Shown here: piece by piece, positions 51,998 to 60,172 of the stretch
How the letters are laid out: every line of letters begins with the position of its first letter
How positions within the stretch are numbered: the first letter of the stretch is position 1
NCBI RefSeq assembly: GCF_921294215.1
Contig: NZ_CAKLDM010000001.1
Coordinates: 1,178,001-1,242,000 of the forward strand
DNA: 64,000 nucleotides
Direction of reading: 5' to 3'
Source of the DNA: Vibrio marisflavi CECT 7928
GTDB taxonomy: Bacteria > Pseudomonadota > Gammaproteobacteria > Enterobacterales > Vibrionaceae
Notes under the pieces: generated by a model
Databases searched by the model: none
The model's input: only the letters and a program-made list of their open reading frames with translations
Told to the model about the DNA's origin: nothing
Translations under genes and position numbers: made by a program

Positions 51998-53373
51998 AGC
52001 TAAGGCATTGGCAACAGCAGTGTGTAACCACTGCTCTTTCTCTCTATCAAACGCAAAATCATTTCTTCTGTTTGGCGACACCCGGTGCGGGTAAAACTGT
52101 AATGGCGGCATCTCTTACCAAACAGATGCTTCTATCTAAAAAAATCGATTTCGTCATGTGCTTTTCTCCTTCAACTCAAGTGAACGAAAGTACTCGCGCT
52201 ACCTTTGAAGCCATTTTAAATAGACGCATTGATGGCAAGTTGGGCTCGCTTGGCAGCGTACAAACATATCAATCCATGAACACATTGACGCCTACGTTTT
52301 GGTCTTTGATTGAAGAACACAATGTCATGGTTGTTTTGGACGAAGTCCACCATTTAAAAGGACATGAACTTCCCTGTGCCAATGCATGGGGCGAAGAAGT
52401 TTTAGTCCATATACAGGACAAAGCAGCGTATACATTAGCAATGTCTGGAACACCTTGGCGCTCTGATCAAGCGCCAATATCTCTGGCTCGATTCACCGAA
52501 CCTGACAATACTATTCATTGCGACTTTTCATATGGATTAGCCGATGCAATTAAAGATAGAGTATGCCGTATTCCACAGATTGTTTTGGTCGATAACGAAT
52601 GCATCAATGTTTCTTCCGAAAATACGTCTGAATGCTTCGAGTCTATATCGGATTTGCTCACAAACTCGGATATCGCATACCAACAACTTGTTGAGGATGA
52701 GCAAGTTATTCGCTACATGCTAACGCACGCAGTGGAAAAACTCTCAGAGCTTAGGCGAACAGAACCAAACAGCGCAGGTCTAATCGTTGCCTCCTCTATC
52801 AAACATGCATATTTTATTGAAAAACTGCTTAATACTCATTTCAATCAGTCGACAGAAATAGTTACATCCAAACACCCTGATGCCAATGAGCGTATAGAAC
52901 GATTCAATCACTCCAATACCGAATGGGTTGTCAGTGTGGGGATGATTAGCCAAGGAACAGACATTCCACGCCTACAAGTGTGTTGCCACCTCAGTCGTAT
53001 TCGTACCGAAATGCATTACCGACAAGTTCTTGGTCGCGTATTACGAGCAACAAGCACAGAGCCGCAGTATGCTTGGTTATATACACTCGATCATTGGAAG
53101 CTCGCTGAGTTTGCACAGAGAATCAATGTGGATTTACCCGAAGTAAATGTTGTCTTTAAAAACGCAGAAAACCTCAACGAGATATCAGAAAACGATAATG
53201 AAGTTTCATCCAAGACTTTCGTGCGCTCACCCATTGAAAGTTCAATCAATATCTCGGAGCTAAGTACAAGCGAAGTTTGTGGTAACTTGCCTAACTCATT
53301 TAGCTCCTCACCCTACAGTGAGTTCTCCATTACAGGTAGGTTTAAGCAACGGGTAGTAGCATTGTTTACTTAG
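51994..53373 (+). CDS. Superfamily 2 DEAD/DEAH-type helicase
   Basis: A protein of 459 residues with SF2 motifs: Walker A 'ATPGAGKT' (28-35), 'VVLDEVHHLKG' (about 112-120), 'AMSGTPWRSD' (motif III), and 'HYRQVLGRVLRA' (motif VI, about 343). It resembles the compact ResIII/UvrB-like helicase core of restriction and defence systems, but no nuclease or methylase domain is attached. The final 75 residues are Ser/Asn/Glu-rich and probably flexible. The start is GTG 51994 overlapping the preceding stop. Substrate, DNA or RNA, unknown. Confidence 0.88.
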   Translation: MKLRHWQQQCVTTALSLYQTQNHFFCLATPGAGKTVMAASLTKQMLLSKKIDFVMCFSPSTQVNESTRATFEAILNRRIDGKLGSLGSVQTYQSMNTLTPTFWSLIEEHNVMVVLDEVHHLKGHELPCANAWGEEVLVHIQDKAAYTLAMSGTPWRSDQAPISLARFTEPDNTIHCDFSYGLADAIKDRVCRIPQIVLVDNECINVSSENTSECFESISDLLTNSDIAYQQLVEDEQVIRYMLTHAVEKLSELRRTEPNSAGLIVASSIKHAYFIEKLLNTHFNQSTEIVTSKHPDANERIERFNHSNTEWVVSVGMISQGTDIPRLQVCCHLSRIRTEMHYRQVLGRVLRATSTEPQYAWLYTLDHWKLAEFAQRINVDLPEVNVVFKNAENLNEISENDNEVSSKTFVRSPIESSINISELSTSEVCGNLPNSFSSSPYSEFSITGRFKQRVVALFT

Positions 53374-53516
53374 CTGTAACTGTAAACTCATCAAAACAAT
53401 AAAATAGACTCCAAACATTCAAACCAAGCACATTATTGAACAATAACTCACTAGCGCAATTGCACTAACAACACAGTGATCTGTTAGAAAAAGTATCTTG
53501 GAGATATAGTCGTTTA

Positions 53517-54524
53517 TTACGCTATAGGCTCATTTAAATCCAATGTTCCAAGTGGATGAGTAGTGGAATCAAAGAAGTATAAATCTTTGCCTTGCAAGCA
53601 CTGAGATAATCGAGATTTAAATGAAACAATTTCTGCATTGTCGAGTAATGGCCACACACTTACAGCAACACGAGAGATATTACTATCATTAACAGCATCA
53701 ATGATATGCTGGTCGTAATCCTTGTGTAAAGAGTGCCCCAAGACAACCAAACCGCCTTTAGTTTTTGTCAGTTTTTCATAACAGAATCGTAAATAATCAT
53801 TACGCTTGATTCTTGACAACTTCCACTCGGAACTTCCTTCAGAAATGAACAGGGGGAATCTTTCAGGGTGAGCAAGGTCAAATAGGTCAGTTAAACGCTC
53901 TAGTCCGTTAGCCGTAAGTTTTTGGACTTTCCCATCACTTCGTTCAACCAAATGTATTGCTCCATGTAGATAGTGGAGCTTGGTTCTATCGGCGGGCACT
54001 TCTGTGTCCGAAAGATCAAAACAATTTCCATCGCCCCAGAAATAGTCTTTAAAACGCCATAAATCCGAGTCCATGACAGCCCAATACGGAATCAAGTCAT
54101 AATTTGTCGTAAATACATTTTTATACGGTCTTAACTGCCTATTAACTTCCGCCACATCTGCGACACCAGGAGCAATATGAGCGTAGTTAACAGCCGAACC
54201 AAGAGCATTTTTTGTATTTTCATAAAGGTGCTGGATTCCCTCTTTTTGAGGCTCGCCAAGTTGTTCATCTACTAATTTTGCATGATATAAAATCCGCAAG
54301 ACATCTTCAAAGTTTGAGCTATTGAGGTGATCGAATAAAGCTAACCCCTCAGCTTCCAGCTGGACATCAACTCTGTCACTTTTTGCTAGGTCAAAGAGTG
54401 TTCCATAACCAAACTTTTCCCAGATATTGATACTGAAGCCATTTCCTAAGAGTAAGTTTTTCCAACCTAGTTTGGAAAGCTCTTCCCAATCTACTAAATT
54501 CTCATCAATCTTTAATTCTGGCAA
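53517..54524 (-). CDS. SIR2-like DUF4917 protein, candidate NADase
   Basis: A protein of 335 residues with SIR2-type landmarks: 'NLLLGNGFSI' (about 23-32), 'NVFTTNYDLIPYWAV' (about 135-149), 'LHYLHGAIHLV' (about 183) and 'LVVLGHSLHKDYDQHII' (about 259). These match DUF4917/SIR2_2-type defence proteins, many of which destroy NAD+ during phage infection. The start is a TTG at 54524, well supported by TAGGAGG six bases upstream. It is divergent from the Mrr-STAND gene and convergent with the helicase. NAD+ cleavage is inference. Confidence 0.8.
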   Translation of the reverse strand: MPELKIDENLVDWEELSKLGWKNLLLGNGFSINIWEKFGYGTLFDLAKSDRVDVQLEAEGLALFDHLNSSNFEDVLRILYHAKLVDEQLGEPQKEGIQHLYENTKNALGSAVNYAHIAPGVADVAEVNRQLRPYKNVFTTNYDLIPYWAVMDSDLWRFKDYFWGDGNCFDLSDTEVPADRTKLHYLHGAIHLVERSDGKVQKLTANGLERLTDLFDLAHPERFPLFISEGSSEWKLSRIKRNDYLRFCYEKLTKTKGGLVVLGHSLHKDYDQHIIDAVNDSNISRVAVSVWPLLDNAEIVSFKSRLSQCLQGKDLYFFDSTTHPLGTLDLNEPIA

Positions 54525-54867
54525 TTTAGCCTCCTAATCTGATATGTAGTACAACGCTTCACAGACAGAAACTCTCCCTATTTACTTTCCACCTATAGTG
54601 CAGCTAATTGTCGAGAAACTAAATTAATATCAAATTGTTATGTAACTGAAAAGCCAATTTAAGGAAAAATAGTGGAAGCATTGGACTTAAACGTTCTAAT
54701 GCAACTGAGCCTGAGGTTCACTTCTATTCATAGGATATGAGCGATGGATTGGATAATTGAATTACGTCAACAAGATATTCCAGTTATTTGGTATATTATT
54801 CTCCCAAGTCACCACTTATCAAACTGCAACCTGGCAACCTTCAAGACAGTAAAAAGGACATATAAAC
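54525..54867. promoter_or_regulatory. Shared upstream region of the SIR2-like and Mrr-STAND genes
   Basis: About 340 bases between two divergent defence-type genes, holding both promoters and the SD for the SIR2-like gene. A 43-codon frame at 54744-54875 exists but shows no sign of being a gene. No clear operator dyad was seen. Confidence 0.45.
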
Positions 54868-57800
54868 TTGATTAATTTTTCTTCTATAAATACCTTCAAC
54901 AAAGGTCCTCGGGAGTCCTTTGAAGATCTAATTTGTGTACTTGCTCGTAGAGAGAAACCTGCAAATGGTATTGAATTCCAACCAAATGATGGCTGTGGGG
55001 GAGATGGAGGTGTCGAGGCACTTTGGATTCTAAGCAATGGAAGAAAAATTGGTTATCAAGCAAAATATTTCACTACCATAGGTGATTCCCAATGGAGTCA
55101 AATGGATGAGTCGGTGAAACAAGCGTTGAAGATACATCCTGAACTTCAAACTTATATTTTCGCAATACCTAAAAACTTAACTCCGCCTAGAGGAGCAAAA
55201 GGGAAATCTCAACGCGAGAAATGGGATGAGCGAGTAAGTAAGTGGCAAGGCTGGGCGGAAGAAAAGTCAATTGACCTTAAATTCGAACTTTGGTCTGAAA
55301 CTGACCTAAGCGAAATGCTCCTTCGAGAAGAAAATGTGTCATTGAACAAGCTTTGGTTTGGCGGCGATGTATTGAACGATACTTGGTTTAAAAACCAAAT
55401 TAACGTAGCAAAACGAGTGCTGGATGATCGTTTCAACCCCCACGATCACGTCGAAGTGTCTATTGAATCTTTGTTTGATACCATGGCCCGAGGTCCACAC
55501 ATTACAAAGCAGTTGATCGGCGCATTCACTGATCTTGAGGCATCAAGAGTTCCAACTATAGAGTTTACCACCGCAGGCCATGCTCCGGACGCCGACGTCC
55601 TTTTAATGGCAAATGATTCGTGGAAAGAATTGGTAGAACTTAAAAGTTCGTTTACGCACGACTTTACTAAAAAATGGGACACTGAGTCGGCATCGATTAC
55701 TTTAGATCGCCTTCAAGATTCTATTTGGACGCTTGAAAGGCAATATACCTCAATAGATGAAGGCATATTGGTAAAGGATGATCAAAGGAAACTTGACGAT
55801 GTGGTCCGAAGTCTTCGGGCACTATCCTCCTCTTGCGCTACATTAAAACAAATTCTTCGAGACACCAATCTTCAAGCTGAAACATTTCAATGCGCTCTAG
55901 TTTATGGTCCAGCAGGTGCAGGAAAGTCCCATCTTCTTGGGCAAGTCGCAGAGCAGCGAACCAATGCTGGTTTACCCACAGTTCTAACGTTAGGTCAAAG
56001 TTTTTCGACATCAGTGTTCTGGGAACAATTCGGTGGTATTTGTGGTCTAGAGGGTAGAACCGCAGATGATATTTTGGGAACCCTTAATGCTGTTGGTGAG
56101 CGTAAAGGAGAGAAAACAATTCTGCTATTTGACGCAATCAACGAGGGTGCCGGTGCTCATTATTGGATGCATAACCTACCAGAAGTAGTCAGTGCGATTC
56201 AAAAGTACCCATATTTATCAGCGGTATTCTCTTGTCGCGATGAGTATATTCCTTACGCAATTCCAAAGAGTTTACAAAAAAAAATTCCTCAATTTTTGAT
56301 CAATGGCTTTTCCACTCCTGAGGAATTGGAACAAGCAGCGATCCGATATCTTGATACCAAAAGCATAGCTCGACCCAATACACCATGGTTATCACCAGAA
56401 TTTAGCAACCCATTGTTCCTAAAAACTGTTAGCGAGGCTTTGCATGCCAAAGGGCTTACGGAATTTCCTCGCGGGTTGAACGGAATATCACAAACGATGG
56501 CACTATATCTTAATGCGCTAAGTTGGCGCACTGGGATAGGCACTGCAAACTCAGATACTATTTCAGCGTCTATTAAAAAGTGTGTAGATCTCTTCGCGAA
56601 TAAGATGGCGAGAAGTGGTTGCGATTTCATTGAAATCGAAGATGCGACAGTATTTGCAGACGAAAGCTTTAAGGGTAGGACGGCACCAGAGGGAAAAACT
56701 TGGCTACAAGTTCTAATAGAAACAAGCTTGTTTCGAATCGACCCACCTCCTTATTCGGAAAGTGTTGATCCATTTAATCCACCTTCAAAACTCGTACGAT
56801 TCTCATTTCAGAGATTCCAGGACCACCTCATGGCGACACATTTGCTTTCAAAGGTGTCTGGAGATCAAATCGATAAGGCTTTCGATGCTGGCTTTCCTCT
56901 AAATTTCCTTTTTTGGGATGGGCAAACTGATAACGGTTTTCACTATAAATATACGGGATTGGTTAGCTCATTATCCACAATCTACCCGGAGAAGCTTGGC
57001 GTCGAGTTTGCTAAAACTCTCCCAAATTGGGAGCTTCACTGGAAAAAAGACCATCAGCTCCAAGAAAGCTTTGCTGAAAGTTTTAAGTGGAGAAGTACGG
57101 ATGCATTTTCGGATGATACGCGAGAACTACTGAACCGATTAGATGGTCACAGTGTAGAACCTCTAGGGCTCCTCTTAGAAGTTTCGATGACTATTGGTCA
57201 TCCTTTTAACGCTCTTCGCCTTCACGAGCACCTAAAGCAGTGGAAAATGCCAGAAAGAGATAGTCATTGGACACATTGGATAAATTGGGCGTCGCGAGAA
57301 GAATTCAACCAGGTTGAAAGAATTGTCTCATGGGCGTTGTCTGAGCATAGTCGCACCGCAGATTTGAAACATTTGGAGTTAGCTTCATTAGTTCTGGCAT
57401 GGTCCTTAACTTCGTCTCACCAGACATTGCGTGATAAGTCGACTAAAGCATTGACGGCGTTGTTTTTATCAAACTCAAATATATTCACCTTCGTACTAGA
57501 AAAGTTACATGATTGTGATGATCCGTATGTTATCGAGCGGCTCTATGCTGCTGCATTTGGAGCTTGCTGTATCGATCAAAGTTCTGAGCGTTTAAATATC
57601 TACTCGCATGAAGTCTTCACCAAGGTATTTTTGAACAAGCAGCCTCCGGTAGCTTTACTCACTAGAGACTACGCATTGGGAATCATTGAACTTGCCAATA
57701 GCAAAGAGGTGTTAAATAAAAATGTTAACCTTGAGAGTTGCTATCATCCACTAGGTTCTGAGCCACCAACATTTGACCTGACTGAAGATGAAGTGAAGCA

Positions 57801-59343
57801 AATAGCTGAAGAAAGGGGTGGAACAGAAATTTTCGATTCAGCTTCAAGTAATTGGGGTGACTATGGAAAATACACTATTCCAGGTCGTGTACGCAATTTC
57901 TTAACAACTCCTCTTGTTAGCCCAAAACCAGTTTCGAAAAAAGCACTAAAGCGAGTTTTCGTCGAAGAAGTGATAAATCCTTACGCTGAACGCGTAAAGG
58001 CTCTGGAGGCATTTGAGAAAGCATCTAGTTCAAGGTCTCTAGCTATTTTTACTTTTCAATCAGAAAATGAGGAGGTAAAAAAAGATATAGCTGCTCTAGA
58101 GAAATCAATAGTTGATACCCGCCGATGCTTAGAAAACTTATTAGATGAAAAAGAGCTTGAAAGGCTTTCGTTAGACTATTTTCACGATGATGGTGGATAC
58201 GAGGACTATGACAAAGTTAATGTGCAGCAATGCAGATTATGGATCACTAAAAGAGCTTATGAGCTTGGCTGGAACTCCGAACTATTTCCTCGGGACGGGC
58301 ACGGCACTAGTTATTCAAGACATGATAATGACTTTGAGCGGATAGGGAAAAAGTACCAACGTATAGCACTAGATGAAATTCAAGCTAGATTAGCAGACAA
58401 TTTTTGGATACTCCAAGGGTGGCCTGAAGAGCCGAATACCTATCGATACAGCAACCATGATTTTCGACGAAACATTGAACCAACAATACTGCCTTTTGAA
58501 AAGCATAACAGTCTCCCTGAAAGCTGGATTGTCGAGCCGATTATCCAGCTCCCTGAAGTTGCTGAAGAAAATTTAAAGCAGTGGCCATTTGAGGAAGATC
58601 CGACGCTATCGATAATTGAGAAACTATCTAGAGTCGATGAGAATAATAAAAACTGGAACGTATTGTATGAGTTCAATTGTGTAAGTGAAAAATATCAAGG
58701 TCGCAGAATTGGCATGCACGGGATGCGATATGAAGAGTTTAGATTCCTTTATTGCGTATTCCTAAAAAAAGGAAGTGCAAGAAAGCTAGCGGAGTTCCTT
58801 GAAGATAAGCATAGCCTTGACGCTGACTCTTTTAAACCGAGGGGATTTATTGACGGCCCATATCTTCGCGAAGCATATTGGCGCAGCACATGGGAATCCG
58901 AAAAGTTCTCAGAATCTCTGTGGGGTGGCCCCGAAGATTGCGAATTTGCAATCCCAATAGCCGACTATCTTTGGGAGAGCAACCAAGATAAATCTCTTCC
59001 TAATGGCTTCTCATGTTACTTGCCACAAAAGTGGTTTGCCGATGAACTTGAATTATCGATGTCTGAGAGCGAATCAAATAAATGGCTGAATAAACTTGGT
59101 CATGTTGTTCTGCAAACTCAAGAACCATTTGAGCACCAAACCGCATTCGTTATTGAAGAGGAAACTCTTAATGATTATGTTATCAAGTTCGATATCGAGC
59201 CAGTTTGGGTCATGATTGCAGAACGAAATACGTGGCCGAATGGAGATAATGATGAGTCTTGTTGGCGTCGCTCCGAAGGTGTTGTTTGGCGTGAGGAAGG
59301 AACCTGGCAAAAAAAAGCGTGGAACAAAGATACAAAGCGCTAG
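54868..59343 (+). CDS. Mrr-like nuclease/STAND ATPase, Avs-like candidate
   Basis: A protein of 1491 residues. The N-terminus has a PD-(D/E)XK nuclease of Mrr type ('DGCGGDGGVEALWILSNGRKIGYQAKYF', with the Q-x-K motif, about 44-72). A STAND ATPase follows: Walker A 'GPAGAGKS' (about 347-354), Walker B-like 'KTILLFDAINEG' (about 417) and 'AVFSCRDEY' (about 453). About 900 helical residues form the probable sensor. A segment near residue 1155, 'FERIGKKYQRIALDEIQARLADNFW', recalls large uncharacterised defence ATPases. Length and order match Avs4-type proteins, which sense phage proteins and then cut DNA. The start is TTG 54868, after AAGGA, with an in-frame stop just upstream. Confidence 0.8.
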   Translation: MINFSSINTFNKGPRESFEDLICVLARREKPANGIEFQPNDGCGGDGGVEALWILSNGRKIGYQAKYFTTIGDSQWSQMDESVKQALKIHPELQTYIFAIPKNLTPPRGAKGKSQREKWDERVSKWQGWAEEKSIDLKFELWSETDLSEMLLREENVSLNKLWFGGDVLNDTWFKNQINVAKRVLDDRFNPHDHVEVSIESLFDTMARGPHITKQLIGAFTDLEASRVPTIEFTTAGHAPDADVLLMANDSWKELVELKSSFTHDFTKKWDTESASITLDRLQDSIWTLERQYTSIDEGILVKDDQRKLDDVVRSLRALSSSCATLKQILRDTNLQAETFQCALVYGPAGAGKSHLLGQVAEQRTNAGLPTVLTLGQSFSTSVFWEQFGGICGLEGRTADDILGTLNAVGERKGEKTILLFDAINEGAGAHYWMHNLPEVVSAIQKYPYLSAVFSCRDEYIPYAIPKSLQKKIPQFLINGFSTPEELEQAAIRYLDTKSIARPNTPWLSPEFSNPLFLKTVSEALHAKGLTEFPRGLNGISQTMALYLNALSWRTGIGTANSDTISASIKKCVDLFANKMARSGCDFIEIEDATVFADESFKGRTAPEGKTWLQVLIETSLFRIDPPPYSESVDPFNPPSKLVRFSFQRFQDHLMATHLLSKVSGDQIDKAFDAGFPLNFLFWDGQTDNGFHYKYTGLVSSLSTIYPEKLGVEFAKTLPNWELHWKKDHQLQESFAESFKWRSTDAFSDDTRELLNRLDGHSVEPLGLLLEVSMTIGHPFNALRLHEHLKQWKMPERDSHWTHWINWASREEFNQVERIVSWALSEHSRTADLKHLELASLVLAWSLTSSHQTLRDKSTKALTALFLSNSNIFTFVLEKLHDCDDPYVIERLYAAAFGACCIDQSSERLNIYSHEVFTKVFLNKQPPVALLTRDYALGIIELANSKEVLNKNVNLESCYHPLGSEPPTFDLTEDEVKQIAEERGGTEIFDSASSNWGDYGKYTIPGRVRNFLTTPLVSPKPVSKKALKRVFVEEVINPYAERVKALEAFEKASSSRSLAIFTFQSENEEVKKDIAALEKSIVDTRRCLENLLDEKELERLSLDYFHDDGGYEDYDKVNVQQCRLWITKRAYELGWNSELFPRDGHGTSYSRHDNDFERIGKKYQRIALDEIQARLADNFWILQGWPEEPNTYRYSNHDFRRNIEPTILPFEKHNSLPESWIVEPIIQLPEVAEENLKQWPFEEDPTLSIIEKLSRVDENNKNWNVLYEFNCVSEKYQGRRIGMHGMRYEEFRFLYCVFLKKGSARKLAEFLEDKHSLDADSFKPRGFIDGPYLREAYWRSTWESEKFSESLWGGPEDCEFAIPIADYLWESNQDKSLPNGFSCYLPQKWFADELELSMSESESNKWLNKLGHVVLQTQEPFEHQTAFVIEEETLNDYVIKFDIEPVWVMIAERNTWPNGDNDESCWRRSEGVVWREEGTWQKKAWNKDTKR

Positions 59344-59390
59344 TCCACACTGAATATGGGTATTAGCTCAGATGTGACTTTCTAGGAAGA

Positions 59391-59429
59391 CAGCGTCAAT
59401 GAAAATTTGCCTTTCATTTGTTGACGCTG
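59391..59429. terminator. Hairpin between the Mrr-STAND gene and gmtX
   Basis: Stem CAGCGTCAA (59391-59399) / TTGACGCTG (59421-59429) with an inner ATGAAA/TTTCAT pairing, between the convergent ends of the STAND gene (59343) and gmtX (59528). No T-run follows on either strand, so terminator function is uncertain. Confidence 0.45.
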
Positions 59430-59527
59430 CTACAAAACGCTCAAACTGATTATTCAGATTACTCTTCGTAGGGAAGCCAGTTAACTGCGTGTGAATAGTA
59501 CAGAGACCTTATCGAACTCGTAATGTT

Positions 59528-60172
59528 TTATTCCCCAATTAATTTGCGGACCGCATTCACATAGCCACGCTTGTAGATTTCTAAACCATCCTTGTCTTTA
59601 ACTTGGCCTGTAGGCATTACCAACCATTGCATTTCATCGAAAAACTGTTCAGAAATTGCAGCTTCTAAAGCTTGAAGCTCTAGTGGAGTCAGCTTATCTG
59701 CATTGAGTATGTAGCTTGCTTCTACAGGCTTGGTTCTATCGATTACGATATCCGCGTTTGCCTTCAGAACATTGAGCTGATCTCTGAATTTGTTTCTTTC
59801 TGCTATCAATGAACCAACAACGGCACGAATAACCGGGTCGTCTATCGAGTCTAGGATATGCTGATCGTTGCAGTTTAGAATTTGCTTTTGGCGAACAGAA
59901 AGCGGCTTTTTACGCGTGGTTCCAGCATAGCTTGCCCAAACGTCTATCAAATGCTGAAAGTGTTTGCCTGTTCGGTTGCGAATGGTCTGAGTGGAAGGTC
60001 CTCCCTGCTCTTTAGACAGCTTGCCAACCGTCGCGATGGAAAAGTCTAAAGTTGATGATTTACTTTGCTGCTCGAGCACGCTGTGCAAAACTCGAAGTGC
60101 ATTCTTCGTTCTCGATGTAGCACTCTCACAAAGCTCTTCCAATACAATATTGGGGTCAACGGGATTAGACAT
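59528..60172 (-). CDS. gmtX: Gamma-mobile-trio protein GmtX
   Basis: A protein of 214 residues with 'SRTKNALRVLHSVLEQQ', 'FSIATVGKLSKEQGGPSTQTIRNRTGKHFQHLIDVWA' and a C-terminal 'LTPLELQALEAAISEQFFDEMQW'. The middle resembles a helix-turn-helix seen in proteins encoded after tandem recombinases. Size, sequence style and position after gmtZ (8-base overlap) identify it, from memory, as GmtX. Its molecular role is unknown; it is always found with GmtY and GmtZ in mobile islands of gammaproteobacteria. Confidence 0.85.
   Translation of the reverse strand: MSNPVDPNIVLEELCESATSRTKNALRVLHSVLEQQSKSSTLDFSIATVGKLSKEQGGPSTQTIRNRTGKHFQHLIDVWASYAGTTRKKPLSVRQKQILNCNDQHILDSIDDPVIRAVVGSLIAERNKFRDQLNVLKANADIVIDRTKPVEASYILNADKLTPLELQALEAAISEQFFDEMQWLVMPTGQVKDKDGLEIYKRGYVNAVRKLIGE

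Noticed and set aside
54744..54875. 43-codon frame upstream of the Mrr-STAND gene
   Set aside because: No Shine-Dalgarno sequence, overlap with the next start, and no recognisable protein character.
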